This document shows positions 33,938 through 42,146 of a stretch of DNA of 64,000 bases, piece by piece. Made by a program: the position numbers and the translations under genes. The stretch covers positions 25,018 through 89,017 of the forward strand of contig JAEZLH010000005.1 of NCBI GenBank assembly GCA_023435895.1. The letters run 5' to 3'. Positions within the stretch are counted from its first letter, which is position 1. Every line of letters begins with the position of its first letter. This DNA is from Bacillota bacterium (GTDB lineage Bacteria; Bacillota; Clostridia; Lachnospirales; Lachnospiraceae). The notes below the pieces were generated by a model that saw only the letters and a list, made by a program, of their open reading frames with translations, searched no databases and was not told the DNA's origin.

Positions 33938-35431
33938 CTACGATTCCTCCCAAGCAAAGGAGCGAGATACTGCCTTTCTCCAGCCTGTTATCAATTTCTC
34001 TCTTCTGTCCTCTGTCATATCCGGCTGAAAGGTGTTTGCTAATGCCCAATTTTCTTTTATCTCTTCTTTGTTCTTCCAGAAGCCTACCGCAAGCCCTGCT
34101 AGATAAGCAGCTCCAAGTGCAGTGGTTTCAATGCACTCCGGTTTTCTTACGGAGGTATTTAAGATATCTGCCTGAAATTGCATTAAGAAGCTATTTGCAC
34201 AGGCTCCTCCGTCCACCTTCAGCGATTTTAATGAATTACCGGAATCTGCCTCCATGGATCTTATCACGTCATGAGCCTGGTAAGCAATGGATTCCAGCGT
34301 TGCACGTATTATATGATCCTTATTGCACCCTCTTGTAATTCCAACGATGGTTCCTCTGGCATATTGATCCCAGTGGGGTGCACCAAGTCCTGCAAAAGCA
34401 GGTACTACATAGGCACCATTGGTGTCCTCAACATTTCTTGCACATTTTTCGCTCTCTGCTGCGGTCCTTATTAACTGAAGTTCATCCCGAAGCCACTGGA
34501 TTGCAGCACCTGCAACAAATACACTACCCTCCAACGCATACTGAGGCTTCTCCTGGGTACTTGCTGCTAAGGTAGTCAACAGCCCGTGCTTTGACTCTAT
34601 CGGCTGGTTGCCCGTATTCATTAGCAGGAAGCATCCGGTTCCGTAAGTGTTCTTTACCTCTCCTTCGCTAAAACAGCATTGTCCGAATAATGCAGCTTGC
34701 TGATCGCCTGCTGCCCCTGCAATAGGTATTTCTTCACCGAACAGGCTTTTATCCGAATAACCATAAATACAGCTGGAAGGCTTTACTTCCGGCAACATAC
34801 TCTTTGGAATATCTAATTCCCTTAATATCTTCTCATCCCACTTAAGCTCCTTGATATCATACAACATCGTTCGGGATGCGTTAGTATAATCCGTTATAAA
34901 GGTCTTTCCCTTGGTTAGGTTCCAGATAATCCAGCTATCCACCGTTCCAAAGGCCAACTCTCCTGCCTCTGCTGCCTCTCTGGCTCCTTTGACATGTTCC
35001 AGAATCCATTTGATCTTCGTTCCAGAGAAATACGCATCGGGAATTAAGCCGGTTCTGTCTTTAATATAGGAATCAAAGCCTTTCGCTTTCAAATCATCAA
35101 TCATATCCGAGGTTCTTCTGCATTGCCAAACAATTGCATTATAGACCGGATGTCCTGTCTTCTTATTCCATACGATGGTTGTCTCTCTTTGATTGGTAAT
35201 TCCTATGGACGCAATCTCCTTAGCGCTGATTCCTAGCTTCGCCATTGCCTCGGTTGCTACTGATATCTGAGTGGACCAAATCTCCATAGGATCATGCTCA
35301 ACCCAGCCTGGACTGGGATAAATTTGTGTAAATTCCTTCTGTGCGACGCTCTTCATTCTCCCCTTATTATCAAAAATAATACATCTAGAGCTAGTGGTCC
35401 CCTGATCAAGTGCCATTATATATTGTTCCAT
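33938..35431 (-). CDS. glpK: glycerol kinase
   Basis: A 497-residue FGGY-family kinase that phosphorylates glycerol to sn-glycerol 3-phosphate. Seen: YIMALDQGTTSSRCIIFD (phosphate-1 loop), GITNQRETTIVW, NAIVWQCRRT, AAGDQQAALFGQCCF, NTYGTGCFLLMNTG and the C-terminal LKVDGGACANSFLMQF. Full length. No glpF, glpD or glpP gene is nearby, so glycerol uptake must be encoded elsewhere. An SD AAGAGG lies upstream. A strong hairpin lies in the upstream region. Confidence 0.96.
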   Translation of the reverse strand: MEQYIMALDQGTTSSRCIIFDNKGRMKSVAQKEFTQIYPSPGWVEHDPMEIWSTQISVATEAMAKLGISAKEIASIGITNQRETTIVWNKKTGHPVYNAIVWQCRRTSDMIDDLKAKGFDSYIKDRTGLIPDAYFSGTKIKWILEHVKGAREAAEAGELAFGTVDSWIIWNLTKGKTFITDYTNASRTMLYDIKELKWDEKILRELDIPKSMLPEVKPSSCIYGYSDKSLFGEEIPIAGAAGDQQAALFGQCCFSEGEVKNTYGTGCFLLMNTGNQPIESKHGLLTTLAASTQEKPQYALEGSVFVAGAAIQWLRDELQLIRTAAESEKCARNVEDTNGAYVVPAFAGLGAPHWDQYARGTIVGITRGCNKDHIIRATLESIAYQAHDVIRSMEADSGNSLKSLKVDGGACANSFLMQFQADILNTSVRKPECIETTALGAAYLAGLAVGFWKNKEEIKENWALANTFQPDMTEDRREKLITGWRKAVSRSFAWEES

Positions 35432-35552
35432 ACCTTCATCCTCTTTCTATCAATTATTAATAGTTCGGGATAGACCCGCAATAATTCCTGTGAATAATAG
35501 AGAAGCCATTCCGCTGGCTTTACAGCTTTGACCATATATTTTATTTTAAACG

Positions 35553-35588
35553 AAATGCGGCTAATTTGGAACCTCGCCGCATTTTTTT
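35553..35588 (+). terminator. GC-rich hairpin upstream of glpK
   Basis: AAATGCGGC (35553-35561) pairs perfectly with GCCGCATTT (35576-35584), followed on the plus strand by a run of T. The only genes around it are on the minus strand, where the downstream side reads CATTTCGTTT, a poor U-tract. It may end the 88-residue gene's transcript, stop antisense transcription, or act in the glpK leader. Confidence 0.5.
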
Positions 35589-35638
35589 ATATTATTATTT
35601 TCATAAATCATTTTATAATCCATATTTACCTAGTTCAA

Positions 35639-35905
35639 CTATAGAGATTCAACAAACGATGTTATTATCATATATACCGAAGCCAATGCAAGAACCGAAA
35701 CCAAAAACAGTAGTAAACCATATAATACTCTAGCTATGTATTTATCCTCCCTGTCTTTCTTAAGGATGGACAGAATGTTAAAAATCAGAATTCCAGAAAA
35801 AATCAATAACAGTATTCCTTTAATAATTAAATTGCTGATAAGTACACTAAAGATAAGTGTCACAGCTAAAATTACCGATTGAGTTAATTCACGTCGCTTC
35901 CTCAT
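35639..35905 (-). CDS. small three-helix membrane protein, unknown
   Basis: 88 residues with a basic N terminus (MRKRRELTQS) and three hydrophobic segments (~10-27, ~30-46 and ~59-82) separated by a charged KKDREDKYIAR loop. GGAGG is seven bases before the ATG, supporting translation. No family is recognised; positive-inside charge puts the N terminus in the cytoplasm. It lies upstream of glpK on the same strand, separated by the hairpin. Confidence 0.7.
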   Translation of the reverse strand: MRKRRELTQSVILAVTLIFSVLISNLIIKGILLLIFSGILIFNILSILKKDREDKYIARVLYGLLLFLVSVLALASVYMIITSFVESL

Positions 35906-36120
35906 ATAGCTACCTCCGATCGTTAAGGAAAAACCTCTTTTCCTACCTCTATTTTACCACCTTTGTCCCATCCTTTACAAGATGATAATATTACATAGAA
36001 TCCGATTGAATCCTATCAAAAATCACGAATCGTGTGCCTAAAAACGACAGGATCTGAATCCAGTAGAATGAATGTTCTATATTAATATACCTATTAATAT
36101 ACACCGTATAAATATGAAAA

Positions 36121-36164
36121 AACGAGTAGGGTTGAACCCCTAGGTAGGTTCAATCTTACTCGCT
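36121..36164 (-). terminator. intrinsic terminator of the HPr-like gene
   Basis: ACGAGTAGGGTTGAACC (36122-36138) pairs with GGTTCAATCTTACTCGCT (36147-36164) via ~16 bp including G-U pairs. On the minus strand it runs into CGTTTTTTC. It lies just past the stop of the 80-residue gene. Confidence 0.75.
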
Positions 36165-36192
36165 TGTTATTCATTCTGTTTTCGTTCTCTGA

Positions 36193-36435
36193 TTACTTCA
36201 GGGAATTATTATACATAAAGTTCACTAAGCGCTTAACATCTTCGTGATCATATGCGATTAACTCAAGTTCCTCGATGGTTCCATCGGAGAATACATTGGC
36301 TAATGCTACGTACTGGGATAATTTTGACTTCAGGTTTAATCTGTCACCTTCACTTGTTACAAGCTCCACTTTGCCTGAACAGGAATCAATTACTTCAAAT
36401 AAACCGTTAATATTCGTGATATTCGTTACCTTCAT
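36193..36435 (-). CDS. HPr-like small conserved protein
   Basis: 80 residues. The pattern KVELVTSEGDRLNLKSKLSQ followed by alanine-rich YVALANVF, then TIEELELIAYDHEDVKRLVNFM, resembles an HPr fold without the phosphorylatable His15 (no His in the equivalent N-terminal loop; SCSGKVEL occupies it). It is likely a non-catalytic HPr-like protein conserved in this group. AAAGGAGG precedes the ATG and a strong terminator follows, so it is a genuine single-gene unit. Confidence 0.65.
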   Translation of the reverse strand: MKVTNITNINGLFEVIDSCSGKVELVTSEGDRLNLKSKLSQYVALANVFSDGTIEELELIAYDHEDVKRLVNFMYNNSLK

Positions 36436-36704
36436 TTTTTATCCTCCTTTAATTAAGAATCTTCATAACCCCGTAAACCCTTTTCATTTTCTCTCGGATT
36501 AAGATCATTTCTTATCCTGAGAAACCTATTAATATTTATATCCCGAAACTGATGATACATTCCTTTTTCTTGTGAAAGCCTGACGGCTTTTACACTTTTT
36601 ATTATACTCTAATTTATATCAAATGCGAAGTAAATATTTCCTCTTTTTACGTTAAATATTTTTTATTTGAAATTCTCGCTGGTGAGAAAAAGCTTGGATA
36701 AATT

Positions 36705-37841
36705 TTAATATTTTAAAACCTCGGAGGTAGGTCCTTCAATAATAAGCGGTTTTTCGGAAGGATCAAGCCACTTTAAAACTTTCAAAAGATCTGTTTCACT
36801 GGTAGCGACACATCCTGCCGTACCTAAGTCAGAACTTCTCCAAATATGAAAGAATATACCCGAGCCTTTCCCTACTATTCTCTCCGGTATGTTGTAATTG
36901 ATCACAAAGCCATAATCATAGAGAGAATCTTTTCTCAACATAAACTCCCCTTGTATCTTTGGATCTGTAACCCACATATTATAATACTTCGGATCGTTGG
37001 ACCACACATCATTTTTCGTTGTTACGCGATAAGGCATTTTAGTACCTGGATTTTTATATTTACCAAATGCTGTTCCTAATGAAAACTTTCCAACAGGTGT
37101 AGTATTATCCCCCTCCGTCCTGTTCATGGAAAATCCCTTCTTGCCGATTACGCCTGGCATGGTTGAAAACACCTGTTTCCACTTATTATTGACTTTTTCA
37201 TAACAGTCCACTTTACATGATACAGTTTTCAACTGATTTGAGGTAACCAATATTACTTGCTTAGAATCTCCCAGGGTCTTTAGCTTATCTACCAAAAGCG
37301 GGGTAGGTGTTGGGATCGGAGTAGGTGCTGATGCTCTTACTACTACATTACATTTATACTTTTTATTCACCGTCATAATTGCTGTACCAGCCTTTAAAGC
37401 AAGAATGTTACCGTTTTTATCAATCGAAGCCACCGCTTTGTTGCTTGTACTCCAAGAGCTGACACTTGCCCCTGTTAATTTTAACTTGAATTTTTCTTTT
37501 ACTTTTAACTTTAGTGATACAGCATTTAAATATGGCTCTTTTACCGTTACACTACAAGAATACATATGATTATTCACCCTAGCCGTTATTTTAGCGGTTC
37601 CTTTTGATAATGCAGTTACTGTTCCGTTCTTAACCTTAATTATTTTGGTGTTTGAGCTTGACCAGGTTGCCTTCTTCGTAGTTCCCATCACCCTAAGGGT
37701 AAAGGAACTGCCGGTATATACCGTTTTATTCGTGATATTTAGGCTTAACTTTTGTGCTGCTGCGTACGCATTATCATAACTAGTCAATGAAATAAGTGTT
37801 ACTATCAATAATAAAGAAAGTGGCTTCCATAGTTTTATCAT
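36705..37841 (-). CDS. secreted L,D-transpeptidase with bacterial Ig-like repeats
   Basis: A 378-residue exported protein. The signal peptide (~1-28, ending AYA-A) is followed by two Ig-like (Big_2) domains (~30-115 and ~116-190: KATWSSSNTKIIKVKNGTV and ATLxSWSTSNKAVASIDKNG-like repeats). A proline/threonine linker (PTPIPTPTP) then leads to a YkuD-type catalytic domain with FFHIWRSSDLGTAGCVATSE. The active-site Cys is in GCVA. It should form 3-3 crosslinks or attach proteins in peptidoglycan. The start at 37841 follows AAGGAG; 26 upstream codons lack an SD. It lies just downstream of the pilus locus on the same strand. Confidence 0.87.
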   Translation of the reverse strand: MIKLWKPLSLLLIVTLISLTSYDNAYAAAQKLSLNITNKTVYTGSSFTLRVMGTTKKATWSSSNTKIIKVKNGTVTALSKGTAKITARVNNHMYSCSVTVKEPYLNAVSLKLKVKEKFKLKLTGASVSSWSTSNKAVASIDKNGNILALKAGTAIMTVNKKYKCNVVVRASAPTPIPTPTPLLVDKLKTLGDSKQVILVTSNQLKTVSCKVDCYEKVNNKWKQVFSTMPGVIGKKGFSMNRTEGDNTTPVGKFSLGTAFGKYKNPGTKMPYRVTTKNDVWSNDPKYYNMWVTDPKIQGEFMLRKDSLYDYGFVINYNIPERIVGKGSGIFFHIWRSSDLGTAGCVATSETDLLKVLKWLDPSEKPLIIEGPTSEVLKY

Positions 37842-37985
37842 GCTATTCTCCTTGGTAATGATAGAGTAATTATTTATACTACCATTATATTCTCCCTTGA
37901 GCAAAAAGTAAAACAGCATTGGTAAAAAGCCATACCCCTATTATCGCCCTATTATAGCATAGTATAGATCAATACTTAATTATGA

Positions 37986-39638
37986 CTACACATTTGTTTG
38001 TTGAAAACGATACTTTACATTGGCAAAAGCAATTTCATCCTCCATGTGAAGCTCTACTTTCTGATAAGGCATTAAATTATTACCGTTAAGGAAGGTTCCA
38101 TTGGTTGAATTGAGATCACAGATATAAAACTGGTCATCTTCCTTATAAATCTTAGCATGATATCTACTAACAGCCTCGTTTTCAAGACAGTAATCCACAT
38201 TCTTCTTTAACTTACCCACAAAGAAGGGGATAGAGTTCAGAGGAATCGGTTGATATTGATTTGTATCCAGTGGATTCAGTATCAATATGGTCTTCTTGTT
38301 CTGATTATCTTGCGGATGAGAGCGAGATAATTCTATAGAAGGGCTATTTAATAAACAGGTTGCTTCCTCTTCTTCGTCAACACTATCCTGCATTCTTTTT
38401 ATATCACCCTGAATATCACGATTACTTAATCCTTGGTCAAAACTCTTCATGTAAGTAACCTCTGGTGTAAGGGTACTTCCTATACTATGTTGACTTCCCC
38501 CAAACTTCATTAACTGTAAGTCTTCTATACCATTCTTATCTTTACTTGCTGATTTCTCCTTGCTGAAGGGGATTCTCTGAATAAGGGGAGTATTGGGGGC
38601 TTTTTTGATACTATCCTTACCTTTGGTATAACTTCTTGGATCTACGTACTCCTGTCTTGAAACTAATTTTGTCATCTTATTCTTCTTATCCCAGATAATC
38701 TTCAACAAATAACTTTCCCCGCATACCAAAATAAGAGCAGCTGCTAATAATTTGGTGGTGTCGATATGTCTTCCGAAGGAATTATATAAAACTCCGGATA
38801 TCAAACATACTATAAAGATAAGCATTGCAATCAAAATGCTTAAAGCACTAAAAGCATAGACCTTTAAAGGGTAATATAATACCTCCTCTTCCCCTTCTAT
38901 CTTTTCTTGCATGGCTGGGATTTCTTTTATTTTTCTGAAACTTTTCTCAACTTCTTGCTCCTTGTGGCTTGCTGGATCAGATACTAAATCTATTGTGGTT
39001 GTAGGTAATATTTCATTATGTAGTTGGTTAATAGGGGTAATAGAATTCTTATTGTATCTAACTGCTTCTTGCCGGATGGTATTAGGAGGAATGCTTAACT
39101 CTTTGCTTACTATCCCTTGTACTAATTGATCCAAGGTACAACCCTCTTCTTTGCTAATTGCATAGAGACGGTACACCAATAAAACGGCCTCCTTATCATT
39201 GTAATCAATTTTATTCATAAAGTACTCTAATAACTTTATTATTTGTTGCTGAATATTCTTTTGATATCCGGGTACAAAGCATAGAAGAGGCTTATTTGCA
39301 TTAGCAGTCATAAAAATATACTCCGGCTGCAGAATAAAATCATCCGCTGACAAAAGGTATTCAAAGGTTCGTTCAATGGTCTGAAGAATGTTGCTCCATA
39401 TTTCTTTCATACTTACATAGTTAATCCGATTTTTTTCATATAATATATTCATGGTTTGCTTTGATGAAATATCATAATACAGATAACATTTGTTATCCAT
39501 TTGTTTTGTGTGCATAGTAAGAAAACCTTCAATCGTTTGACTCTCCAGCATCTTTTTACTAAAGTCGTTGGTTGGGATTCCATCTCCTGAGATAACCAGA
39601 TAGTTATGCCTTAAGTCCTTCTTATATTCAAACTCCAA
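37986..39638 (-). CDS. DUF6382-type N terminus, membrane pair and C-terminal FHA domain
   Basis: A 550-residue protein. The N-terminal ~190 residues (YLVISGDGIP, CYLYYDISSKQTMNILYE, DFILQPEYIFM) match the DUF6382 type that accompanies Firmicute Tad loci. Two membrane helices follow (~262-285 and ~295-315), then a disordered linker, then an FHA domain (~465-545: YCLENEAVSRYHAKIY, DLNSTNGTFLNG), which binds phosphothreonine. It may link Ser/Thr phosphorylation to pilus assembly (inference). The TTG start follows AGGAGGAGC. It is the last gene of the Tad cluster. Confidence 0.8.
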   Translation of the reverse strand: MEFEYKKDLRHNYLVISGDGIPTNDFSKKMLESQTIEGFLTMHTKQMDNKCYLYYDISSKQTMNILYEKNRINYVSMKEIWSNILQTIERTFEYLLSADDFILQPEYIFMTANANKPLLCFVPGYQKNIQQQIIKLLEYFMNKIDYNDKEAVLLVYRLYAISKEEGCTLDQLVQGIVSKELSIPPNTIRQEAVRYNKNSITPINQLHNEILPTTTIDLVSDPASHKEQEVEKSFRKIKEIPAMQEKIEGEEEVLYYPLKVYAFSALSILIAMLIFIVCLISGVLYNSFGRHIDTTKLLAAALILVCGESYLLKIIWDKKNKMTKLVSRQEYVDPRSYTKGKDSIKKAPNTPLIQRIPFSKEKSASKDKNGIEDLQLMKFGGSQHSIGSTLTPEVTYMKSFDQGLSNRDIQGDIKRMQDSVDEEEEATCLLNSPSIELSRSHPQDNQNKKTILILNPLDTNQYQPIPLNSIPFFVGKLKKNVDYCLENEAVSRYHAKIYKEDDQFYICDLNSTNGTFLNGNNLMPYQKVELHMEDEIAFANVKYRFQQTNV

Positions 39639-39660
39639 TTTGCTCCTCCTATCTCTTTCG

Positions 39661-40353
39661 TTATTCTGCCATATCCTGAAGAAGTTTCTTTAATTCGCTA
39701 ACCCCTTTTATTTTTGATCCAGTATCCAGTATTACTTCCATACACCGAATTGCTTCTGCGGGATCATGGATTGTATTTTCTTCTGATAAAGTAAAATTAC
39801 AAAACGGCTGTATTAATTCCCTTAATATTGGTATCGGAATTTCTCCTTTGCCAGTGATATCAGTTACCATCTCATTTTGTTTTACCTTCACCTCTACCTC
39901 AATATCTTTCAGTAGATATAACTCTTTCGATAAGTAAAGTGTAATAAGCTTTCCTATTGCTTCTTCTTTATTATCAGAGGTATCATAAAGTGAATAAAAG
40001 ACTCCTCTGCTCCTTATTTCATCATAGTTTGTTCTGCCGGTAACAAGTTCTGCCGGATGCTTTAATGCAGTGCTTGCCTGGAATAAAGATAAATCAATCG
40101 CTGCTTGTATCTTATTCCTATCCTGTAAATAGAACGATAAATATAATAAAGCAAATATCACAATTAACACGATTGGCATAACAAAGGTGGCTTCAACGGT
40201 AATACTTCCTGAATAACTAGCTTGTGGTTTTTTCTTGATTCGTGGCAGTGGCATGAGTTTAAATATATTGCTAGATAATGATTCTTTTTTTAATTTATTA
40301 AATCTCTGTATTGAATGTTTATAGTTTTTCACTTGGTTTTTATAGCCTTTCAC
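39661..40353 (-). CDS. TadE-like minor pilin / pseudopilin
   Basis: A ~230-residue protein. After a basic N-terminal region comes the TadE-type signal and hydrophobic segment SGSITVEATFVMPIVLIVIF (~48-67) with the conserved E at +5-like position. A globular external domain of ~140 residues follows (TDITGKGEIPIPILRELIQPF). The prepilin peptidase encoded next to it probably processes it. The first codon is a GTG without a good SD; an ATG at 40254 would shorten it by 33 residues. Confidence 0.75.
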   Translation of the reverse strand: MKGYKNQVKNYKHSIQRFNKLKKESLSSNIFKLMPLPRIKKKPQASYSGSITVEATFVMPIVLIVIFALLYLSFYLQDRNKIQAAIDLSLFQASTALKHPAELVTGRTNYDEIRSRGVFYSLYDTSDNKEEAIGKLITLYLSKELYLLKDIEVEVKVKQNEMVTDITGKGEIPIPILRELIQPFCNFTLSEENTIHDPAEAIRCMEVILDTGSKIKGVSELKKLLQDMAE

Positions 40354-40416
40354 TGATTTTTAACCTTCACCGATTTTTATAGCCTTACATCCGTCTTTAA
40401 TTAATTTTCTAATATT

Positions 40417-40845
40417 TCACCTCTCTAGGAAAATTATCAAGTATCCTATAAACAGAAAAGGCACAAACGGAATGCTTTTTTTTCTATCTACTATCCGAAA
40501 CGAAAGCAATATAATAGAGGTGACTGCTGCCAAGAATAAAGCTATTGCAAACAGCTCCATATTACTCCAAAAACCAAGCCCAATTCCGGTAATACACAGT
40601 AATATCCCATCACCCAGACCAATCTTTCCCCTTGTAGCAAAACTTATCACGATAACAACTATACCAACTGCAAGTCCAGCAATCCGGTCTATGATAAGGA
40701 GGGAAGCACTAAAAGGAATACATGCCCCCATAATTACTGCCCCAATCAACAATAACCATAAATAAATCTTCTTACTCCTTAAATCCTGAATCCCACATAC
40801 CATAATCAAGACCATCATAGTCCATCGAATCGATATCTCTGCCAT
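40417..40845 (-). CDS. A24 prepilin peptidase (TadV/CpaA-like)
   Basis: A 142-residue integral membrane aspartic peptidase with about five helices. Catalytic Asp residues are visible in IQDLRSKKI (Asp21) and GLGDG (Asp79, the GxGD motif). It cleaves Flp and TadE-type prepilins. It is the short TadV/CpaA type, without the N-methyltransferase domain of PilD. The start at 40845 has GGAGG five bases upstream; a TTG four codons earlier overlaps that SD. Confidence 0.92.
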   Translation of the reverse strand: MAEISIRWTMMVLIMVCGIQDLRSKKIYLWLLLIGAVIMGACIPFSASLLIIDRIAGLAVGIVVIVISFATRGKIGLGDGILLCITGIGLGFWSNMELFAIALFLAAVTSIILLSFRIVDRKKSIPFVPFLFIGYLIIFLER

Positions 40846-40945
40846 TTCATCCTCCAATTTTCTGTGTGACTAATCAAAGTTTATTTCTCACTACAGTATA
40901 TTAACCCCCTTTAGGCGCCTGATTAAAGAACTAACTTTAACCCAC

Positions 40946-41842
40946 TCATTTGCCACATCTTGAACATGGTTTCCTATCTCCTACTTGGGATATTGGTATA
41001 GTTATTACACTGCGTTTTAAGCCGGAACACTCTCTTTTAGTGTGGTATCTTGTTCCGTCATTTGTTATATAATAAGTTCCACTTATGGGTTCTTTCCCAG
41101 TACAACACCTCTCACAGGGATAGTACTTTCCTCCACTGTCATTTCTTAATTCGCTTGGAATTTTATTTACTGTGTGAATAGAAAGCTTGATATGAGAACA
41201 TTCATCACTCAGATGGTACACCTTACCTGTCTCTGTAATATAAACAATATCTTCTTCGCTCTCTTCTTGCTCACTGTATGCGGCTTGTACTTCATGCCCA
41301 GTCCAAGTGTTTAGCCGAACTCTCTGCAGCATCTGCATTTCTGTAAACCGAAATACGGGTATTGGTAGGTTGATTTTATAGCTTACTATAAGGTCAATCA
41401 TATTGCTTTTGTTACGCAGATTGGAATAAGAAAAGTCAATTCCATCAAACCCACCAATAATCAGGGATTGATTGATGGCAGGAACATCCATATACTTAGA
41501 AGCGTATCCTTTCACAACAATATCACTGACTGCATTGTCTATAAGTGCATTTAATTCTTCACCAATTGCCTCCGGAAATATGGACTTATCAAACTGAACT
41601 GCTTCTGTGAGATCCGGAAAATCCTTATAAAAGTATGCATTCTTAGATATTGACATCCCCATTTCTGTAATGTCTGCTTGAATTTGTTCCTGTAATGTAA
41701 AAATCTGAATGAAATATAAAAATGCCAGCATGAAGTAATAAAACAAAGGAACTACCAGTGCTGCCTCCACCGTTAAGGACGCCGGAAAAGCATTCCTCAT
41801 ATTAGGGATGCTTTTCTTTCTATTTCGATTAAATTCTCCCAT
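40946..41842 (-). CDS. TadE-like pilin with two C-terminal Cys-rich modules
   Basis: A 298-residue protein. The N-terminal FPASLTVEAALVVPLFYYF (~21-39) is a TadE-type cleavage and hydrophobic segment. The C-terminal ~100 residues hold two copies of a Y-x-H-x6-C...PC-x2-C module (VYHLSDECSHI...YYPCERC and RYHTKRECSGL...KPCSRCGK), probably metal-binding. The pattern recurs in Firmicute Tad loci. The ATG at 41842 has no SD of its own: the SD (complement of 41865-41870) is spaced for a nine-codon frame (41855 down to 41829) that overlaps this start. Confidence 0.8.
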   Translation of the reverse strand: MGEFNRNRKKSIPNMRNAFPASLTVEAALVVPLFYYFMLAFLYFIQIFTLQEQIQADITEMGMSISKNAYFYKDFPDLTEAVQFDKSIFPEAIGEELNALIDNAVSDIVVKGYASKYMDVPAINQSLIIGGFDGIDFSYSNLRNKSNMIDLIVSYKINLPIPVFRFTEMQMLQRVRLNTWTGHEVQAAYSEQEESEEDIVYITETGKVYHLSDECSHIKLSIHTVNKIPSELRNDSGGKYYPCERCCTGKEPISGTYYITNDGTRYHTKRECSGLKRSVITIPISQVGDRKPCSRCGK

Positions 41843-41990
41843 TCGCAAAACCCATTCTTATATACTCCTGTTCCTCACAGACTCTGACTAACCTACAACA
41901 ACCCTGACAAATGCTATAAGAAATGCCCTGTCATATTAAGAATCTAATTTCTCGCCACACTTTATTGTACTCATTGAAAACAACATGTTC

Positions 41991-42137
41991 ATCACCCGAT
42001 GAACTGGGATGTCCGTTCTTCATAGAAATTCAATAGATATTTCTTTTTAGCAAATGATTTCTTGGAGAGTTTTATTTTTAATTTAATTTAAGGGGTTTTA
42101 TTAATTGAAGAGCGGACATCCCGATTCACCGGGTGAT
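41991..42137. repeat. 32-bp near-perfect inverted repeat
   Basis: The 32-base arms 41991-42022 and 42106-42137 differ at four positions, all transitions that keep G-U pairing in RNA. The outer ends are ATCACCCG and CGGGTGAT, and both contain GGATGTCCG or its complement. The 83-base loop is A/T-rich. It lies between the DUF5702 stop (10 bases away) and the TadE-like gene. There is no U-tract, and no target duplication is evident. Confidence 0.85.
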
Positions 42138-42146
42138 AGAAAATTT

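Noticed and set aside
34036..34575. Several rightward frames of 65-100 codons across glpK
   Set aside because: Antisense shadows of a fully conserved glycerol kinase.
35432..35538. 39-codon minus-strand frame MVKAVKPAEWLLYY... upstream of and overlapping glpK
   Set aside because: No SD, no recognisable family, runs into the glpK start; probably leader RNA.
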